This document shows positions 58,040 through 64,000 of a DNA stretch of 64,000 nt, one piece after another. Both the position numbers and the translations under genes were made by a program. Origin of the DNA: Nissolia schottii (lineage: Eukaryota > Streptophyta > Magnoliopsida > Fabales > Fabaceae). The stretch is from the NCBI GenBank assembly GCA_003254905.1, contig QANU01111626.1, positions 1-64,000 of the forward strand, written 5' to 3'. Each line of letters opens with the position of its first letter. Positions within the stretch are counted from its first letter, which is position 1. The notes under the pieces are model-generated. The model saw nothing but the letters and a program-made list of their open reading frames with translations, did not search any database and was not told where the DNA came from.

Positions 58040-59260
58040 AGAAACAATCGTCTATAACATCTCTTCAATTATAAGGGATATCATATATAGTTGAATTTGA
58101 TTGTTCTTTTGTTTACTTAAATTGATTTGAATAGTAGTTGTTATTGTAAAGAATGATTTGATCATTTTGTTGTCTTGTTCACTCCCTTTAGTTTAAGTTT
58201 CTTTTTTCTCTTGTTGTTTTCCCTTTTTTCCCCTTTATTTTTGTTAAAATGCGTCATCTACTCTTCACTTTCTACTCTCACTGTGAGTTGTTGTTTGCAA
58301 TGTCACTAGGGGAAGAGAATGCGTAATTTGAAAATAACGAAGAGAATTTGTGTAGTAAAAATAACTCGAGGGTAGTGTAACCTAAAAGTGTAAAGTTGGA
58401 TTACAATATTTGCATAAAAATATGTTAGAAAAAACCTATATGGTACCAAAGAAAACGCTTGGTAACATTAATAAAAACAACTATTAACATGTCATGCATA
58501 TGCTTAACTGCCACAAAACCAACTCTAATTAGGTGCTATAAATGACCAACAAAACTAAGAGCTGCTCTGCAGCATCCCCCTCTTTACATATATGTGACTC
58601 AAGGTCTTGACTTAAAACAATATAAACTCCAAGCGCGAATGAGTAAGAGATGTACTGCTATAGTGTTGAAATTAATAAATTAGCTATAATTTTAGTTGTT
58701 TTATTACTTATAAATTAAACAACTTATTACAATACATTTGAAACAATTTAAAGTTCTAATATATTAAACTTCTTTATTTTCTTTTGGTGGCTACTGACCC
58801 GAAATACACAGAGAGTACAAGTGTTTATCAGTTGAGATGATTACTGAGAGAAACTTGGAGAACATTACATTATCTAAAATCATCCCTCCCCTAATCGATC
58901 GACTGCTCTCTTCACAATCGTGAATAAATAATTGAAAGGAAAAGGCACAAAAAATGAAGTGTAAGGATCTAATGAATGTAAGCATTAAAAATATCCCTAT
59001 TCCAACTTGTTTTATTTTGCTATTCCAAAATAACAACTAAAGACAATCCCATCATCATCAAGATTCAAGACATACCATAGATCACAAAATAAGACATATC
59101 AATAACTAATCATATTTAAGGAGCTAGCTCAGTTTTTCTCAATACTCCAACGACAAATCGTATTTAAAGTACGTACCCACTAGTCTCATTTTAAGGCTTG
59201 TATGTAATATTAATACGAAGTAACATCCCCCAAATTATTTCATTTTTTGTTTTGTTGTAA
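58040..59260. other. AT-rich spacer, probably outer part of the CACTA element
   Basis: No protein similarity. TAGTG words near 58374 and 58669 are candidate ends of the CACTA element, but neither matches the first end convincingly. Confidence 0.35.
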
Positions 59261-59266
59261 GGGAGA

Positions 59267-59925
59267 AATAGTGTTGGGTTTGGGCTCCCTTCCTATGTGA
59301 AGACTCAACATATGCAAACTCACTATTCTCACTTAAGAGTGGAGAGGCGTTAGTTTTTTGGGGTATAGAGAGAGCTAAGAAGAGAAAAGGAAGAAGAGAA
59401 AATAGAGAGAAGAGAAATGAAAACGTTTTTTTTGGGCAGTAGTTTCAGATCCGCTGCCACCGCTTTGTTCACCGTTAGATTGGGCTAAAATTTTGTCAGC
59501 AGGTTTGGAACACGTGGTACTTCAATCTGGACGGTGAGGTCGTTGAAAAGTTGCCTGAGTAGTGAGAAATCGGCCGCGATTTTGGTTTTGTAGTTTTTTC
59601 TTGTTCTTTATTTCATCATTCTTGCCTTGTTCTCCGACTGATTATTGAGCACGATTTGTGCTGTGATTTGAAGGTTTTCTACATTAAATATATGTGTCTC
59701 TTCTCTTTTGTGTGTTTTTGTTGTTGCCATTATTTGTTATTGCTCCTCATAGATTCTTGCAAGTTGGGGAAATTGTTATCCGCTACATATTGCTCTGCTT
59801 GAGTTGTCATTTCATTGTGTTGAATTTCCCATCAAATAGTTGGGAAATAAGAAGTTTATAGAAGAGAAAGGTATGGCAGATGATGCTTACAATGAAAAAC
59901 AGGTAGCTCTAATCCTAACCACGTG
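59267..59925 (+). mobile_element. Possible Copia-type LTR and start of internal region
   Basis: TGTTGGGTTTGGGCTCCC at about 59271 looks like an LTR start. After a leader-like sequence, ATGGCAGATGATGC at 59873 could open a gag frame, which ends after about 25 codons next to the fold-back repeat. No primer site is clear. Confidence 0.25.
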
Positions 59926-60815
59926 TAGTCACATGCCACGCACATGAAATAGGGTTAATTCAATTTTAAATCACTCATAAATCGTGAATTTTATTTTTTA
60001 TCTCTCATAAATTTTTCGTTAGGAAATCGTCCCTCATAAATGTTTTCATTAGAAAATCATCCCTCACAAATTTTTTTATTAGGTTTTAGTCTCTACTATC
60101 CTCCATATGAGTCATTAACTACTAACATGGGAGTTAACTTGGTCACGTTACAAAGACAATTGACCTATTATTCAAACCAACCCAACCAAACCTGACTCAA
60201 GTTGAATTAATATTTTTTTTAAAAAAAAGCCCATCCCTCTCTCGTCCCCTCCCACTCTCTCCCTACTCCTTCTCTCCCACATCACCACTATGACTCTCCC
60301 TCACCCATATCCGACTCGTTGTTGACCCTCCTATTCGTTGTTGACCCTCCTATTCCTGATAATGATGATATTTTTTAATTTAGGGTCATGGATCATGGGT
60401 CACAGGTAAGACATTAATTAGACGAGTTAAGTCAAGGTTTGGGTTTAGTGGTCATGTACGTGACATGTGTTTGTCACATGGTCAAGTTAACTGTCACATT
60501 AGTAGTTATTGACCCAAATAGAGGATAGCACATACTAAAATCTAACAATTTTTTTTATTAGAGATGATTTCCTAACGAAAACTTTATGAGGGATGAAAAA
60601 CAAATTCATAATTTATGAGGGACTAAAAACTGAATTAATCTTATGTTATGAATTCGTGGCATGTGACTGTCACATGACCAAGTTAGTGACCCAAATGGAC
60701 GGCATGGACTAAAACTTAACAAAAAAAAGCTTATGATGGACAATTTTCAAACAAAAAATTTATGAGGAGTAAAACACAAAATTCAAAATTTATGAGAGAC
60801 TAAAAACATAATTAA
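59926..60815. mobile_element. Fold-back / MITE complex with CCCTCATAAAT arms
   Basis: GTTAATTCAATTTT..CTCATAAAT at 59955 is inverted at about 60640-60600 (ATTTATGAGGGACTAAAAAC). Outer flanks CACATGCCACG (59929) and CGTGGCATGTG (60655) continue the pairing. A further degenerate right arm reaches about 60813. The interior at 60230-60400 is a pyrimidine-rich non-coding stretch. Confidence 0.6.
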
Positions 60816-62600
60816 CCATTTTTAATAAGTATGGGATACCCATGGATATTCGTGGATATTCATATATCCACGTGAGAAATTTTAAACAGATATCCATACA
60901 AATATGGGGGGTAGGGATGGTGACAAATTTTGATTTATGGGATGGGTGACTAGGGACTATTCGCCTCGCTCCCGCTTTGCCCCATTGCCATTCCTAGGGT
61001 GACATGGAAGAGAGCGGGTCAAATAGGTATTTCTTTTTATTTTGTTTGTTAAATTTTAAAAAAATTTTAATATTGACTTTGATTATATAAACTACTTTGA
61101 TCTCGAATTTTAAAATGTTAGGATTAAATTGATGTCAAATTGAGGACTAATTTAAATATTTTCTCAAAAATAAATATCTTAAATATAAAATATGTAGTTA
61201 AATGTATATATGACATACAAATTTTATTGACCTTCTAAGATATATTTGTGTGATTTATATTTTTCTCATTTTTCATATATTATACTATATGATAACTATT
61301 TTTATTTTGTATTATATATATATAAATATTTTCAAACACCCACCTCAAATTTCTAGTTTCGCACTTGTTAGAGAGTACGAAACAAAACATATTTAATACT
61401 AATTAAACTCTAAGCCTACCCCGTTTAGGAAATTAAATTGGTCGATGTGTGTTTTTTTTTCTTTTTTCTTTTTTTACTTTGGATTTTATGGTTGTTGTGT
61501 ATATCTTGATAAAATAACAATTGGTTGTTGTGCATCCTTTACATAAATTTGTTGGGTATGGAATAACAACTTAAATGTTAAAAATTATAGACTATAAATA
61601 AAATTAATGACCTAGATGTGTGGTAAGGCATGAAATAATAAAATGTGAAGATACTTTAGATTATGAGAGAGGATACAAGAAATTTTGAACATGAGAATAA
61701 AGGGAGAGGTACTTTATTATAATTAACAAAAAATAGCTTATATGAAAAATAAAATTAATAAATCTAAAATAATGTTTGTGCATAATACAAGTACAAAACT
61801 AGTATTATAAAAGAATGTGCATTATATTCCGCATTCTTGTATTTCGAACAACAATTAACTTATTCGCTTCCATTTTAACTGTGTCAGGGTTTCTATTTAT
61901 GTAGAACATGTCAATGGTTAACTGAAAGTCAAAGTGGGTGGGAAGTGCGAATGTTGCTGCTCAGAATGGCCTAATTAAGCAAAAGCAACGTGTTTTGTGA
62001 CACCTGAACTGGTAAGGGAATTGAAAGTAGTCAGAATAGGAAAATTTTGTTGTGTCGCTTTGGAACCTTCTTGATCTCCCGATTAGGTAAAGTTTGTTGG
62101 GGGTTGAAATTTCTCGACATATATATGTTACTTCACATTCCAATTGCCTATTTAATTTGTTGTTTAGCTGTGGAAAAATTCTTGATCTCTCAATTAGGTA
62201 AAGTTTGTTGGAGATTGAAATTGAAGGCCTTGAGTTTAGTTTACTATATGATGGTTTCTCTAGTGCCCTGTATTTTCAATTCTTCTTTTAGTTGCTCACT
62301 CTAAGCCGCAATCCATTATTACTCTCCGGAAGTTTTCAATTGCGGCTAGCCTCGTTTTCATTGGCTAGCTTGTATTGTGGATTATGTAGATAGTATAGTA
62401 TAATTAAACCCACGAGTAGGTCAAAATCCCTGCTAGAGCTCACTAAATCCATGCGGTGTACAATATTGAAAGCTATTAATTGAGAAATTCTTACTTAGGT
62501 CTAAGACTTGATTTAATAATGATATGACTCTCCAAAAACTACCGATCTCTCTCTAATTAGAGTTCTTTTTGCTAGACAATTCATGTAATTTTTAAGCATT
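60816..62600. other. AT-rich spacer with repeat scraps
   Basis: A hAT-like pair TAGGGATGGTGAC (60911) and GCCATTCCTA (reversed TAGGAATGGC, near 60998) marks a small MITE or fragment. ATAATGTTTGTGCATAATAC at 61770 is a stray copy of the word that fills elements A-C. A direct repeat of about 45 bases (TTCTTGATCTCYCRATTAGG) lies at 62069 and 62180. No gene is seen. Confidence 0.45.
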
Positions 62601-62629
62601 TTAGGACATATTTGCATGTATTCATATAG

Positions 62630-63440
62630 AATTTCACTTAGGTGGATAAACTAACCCTTTAGGCATGCTAGGTGAAAATAGGAGTTTTTGAATGCGTTTC
62701 AGGTGAATTATCTATGGGAGGAAGCTACAAAGGTTTCAGACGCTCAAGAGCGAAGAAAACTTAGTAAAATATGCAGAAAAAGCTCCAGAGAATGTTCAAT
62801 CGTTGCAGGGAACACTCTAGTGCACAGTGACCGAAGGTAAATCTCAAGTTTCAGAATTTACACTATCGCTCGAGCAACCGTCACTATTGCGAGAAAAAAT
62901 AATAAACGACGTCACAAACCCTAGCAGCTCCTTTATAAATAGAAAACCTTCACCACAACTTCAACTGCCAGAAGAGATGAAAATAGAAGAGGAGGGAACC
63001 TTAGGTGAGCTAGAAGAAGGTCGGAGACTCTATTGATCGCCGGATCAATCGGGAATTCGTTGTATTATTTATCTCTTTACTATGTATCTCTATCTCTTCT
63101 ACCCCTTCTTATCCTTGTGTATCTATTTATCTAGTATGAACTAAGTCTCTCTTGTTAGGACATGGACCAAAGCTTTCCGCCGTTTAATTTGTAATTATTA
63201 TTCTATTCCTTTTATGAGTAATTGACGTTATGTTTGCTATTTTATTTGTATTGAACTGTGAGTATGCCTAATCAACGTATTCATAGTTAGCATCCTCGCA
63301 AGAGACGTGCGCGCGAGAGAGAGTGTGTGGGATAGGGAAAGGTTTAGCAAACCATAGGTTGAGTGAGACATTGAAAGAGTTTACGTGACTTGCGTGGTCA
63401 TGAGAGGGTCCAGTAGCTAGCTAGGGTACATAATCCTAAT
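62630..63440 (+). mobile_element. Possible retroelement LTR/leader
   Basis: CCTTTATAAATAGAAAACC at about 62931 is a strong TATA-like sequence followed by a leader with no conserved frame. The surrounding 800 bases have LTR-like composition, but ends and coding parts are not visible. The frame at 62827-63036 shows no family match. Confidence 0.25.
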
Positions 63441-64000
63441 GCTATGAAATTGTGCTGGTGTTGGTCTCTTGTGCTTTTCTCCATGGAGCATGTTCCATTC
63501 ATCCTCATGAAGGAATTTGATTCTAGGGTCATAATAATCAGCAACATGAGCTCTCAGAGTTGCGAGCTAGGAGCCTCCCAAAATCAAATTTCTCATCAAA
63601 AGTGCAACAGAGACCCTGGTCCCTTCAAATTTGTATTTTGGCGGCATACATTCTCTTCATTGTGTTGGGTAAGGATTCAGTGTTTAGGGTGGGTAGTAAT
63701 GGTGGTAGATTGGTTTATTGGGGTGAGGCAAGTTAGTGGTGTTTGTGAAGGGTTGTTTGGGTTTGGTGTAAGTTGTGTATGAATTGGGTTTTGTTGGATC
63801 TTCAAATAACCTAGCATAGACTACATATGGATCTAGGGAATTGGACAACCACTTTGTGCCTAAGATCCCTATACAACCCACTAGTAAAACAAGCTAGTAA
63901 TTCCTCCGAGCTCACACCCTTTACTCAATTTGCTAATCGGTAAATTCAGAGTAGTGGTCACTTACAAATCTGGATTGGGTTGAAGTTGGACATTCAAAGG
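63441..64000. other. No recognised feature
   Basis: An open frame of 112 codons at 63444-63782 on the plus strand shows no domain or composition of a known family. The other strand carries only short frames. Confidence 0.4.

Overview
This is a stretch of nuclear chromosome from a flowering plant. Five genes are recognisable as plant families (FKBP20-1, SDIR1, a PCS1-type aspartic protease, an RDUF-type RING E3 ligase and a GPAT5/7-type acyltransferase). Four introns in FKBP20-1 and seven within the SDIR1 coding region keep plant-type GT..AG junctions, and the AT-rich space between genes is filled with plant transposable elements. The protein sequences look eudicot and most like a legume, but that placement is an inference from memory of the families, not a computed result.

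Layout. 0-7.5 kb: transposon debris, namely a broken plant-mobile-domain gene, a 104-bp tandem repeat, a decayed Ty3/gypsy gag and a decayed Harbinger nuclease. 7.6-10.6 kb: FKBP20-1 (+), with a miniature TRIM-type retroelement in intron 4. 12.8-14.2 kb: a probable Tourist-like element. 14.8-18.5 kb: SDIR1 (-). 19.7-21.3 kb: single-exon PCS1-like protease (-). 22.3-33 kb: a LINE fragment interrupted by a 222-bp element, long LTR-type sequences on both strands with a CGCTCAGCG repeat array, and MITEs. 33-42.7 kb: repeat territory with a solo LTR, a 3-kb terminal-inverted-repeat element built around tandem arrays, a three-level nest of elements (38142-42109) and a small hAT MITE. 43.4-44.6 kb: single-exon RDUF-type RING gene (+). 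45.4-46.4 kb: hAT-like end and CACTA transposase fragment. 47.3-52.3 kb: three-exon GPAT5/7-type gene (-) whose second intron (3.3 kb) holds one Tourist-like MITE and two fold-back regions. 53.6-64 kb: an LTR element with the beginning of its internal region, cut by a CACTA element, then fold-back repeats and LTR-like fragments.

The five genes are independent transcription units on both strands and do not form an operon or cluster. Two encode E3 ligases whose Arabidopsis relatives act in abscisic-acid and drought responses (SDIR1, RDUF), and one makes suberin precursors (GPAT5/7). I infer no functional cluster from this.

The observation most worth following up is a family of non-autonomous, Mutator-like elements with 8-9-bp target duplications. 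Copies lie at 22939-23160, 34356-37360 and 39205-42026. They share termini around TGCTACAYRTACACCC and carry internal arrays of GTTTGTGCA-containing repeats.
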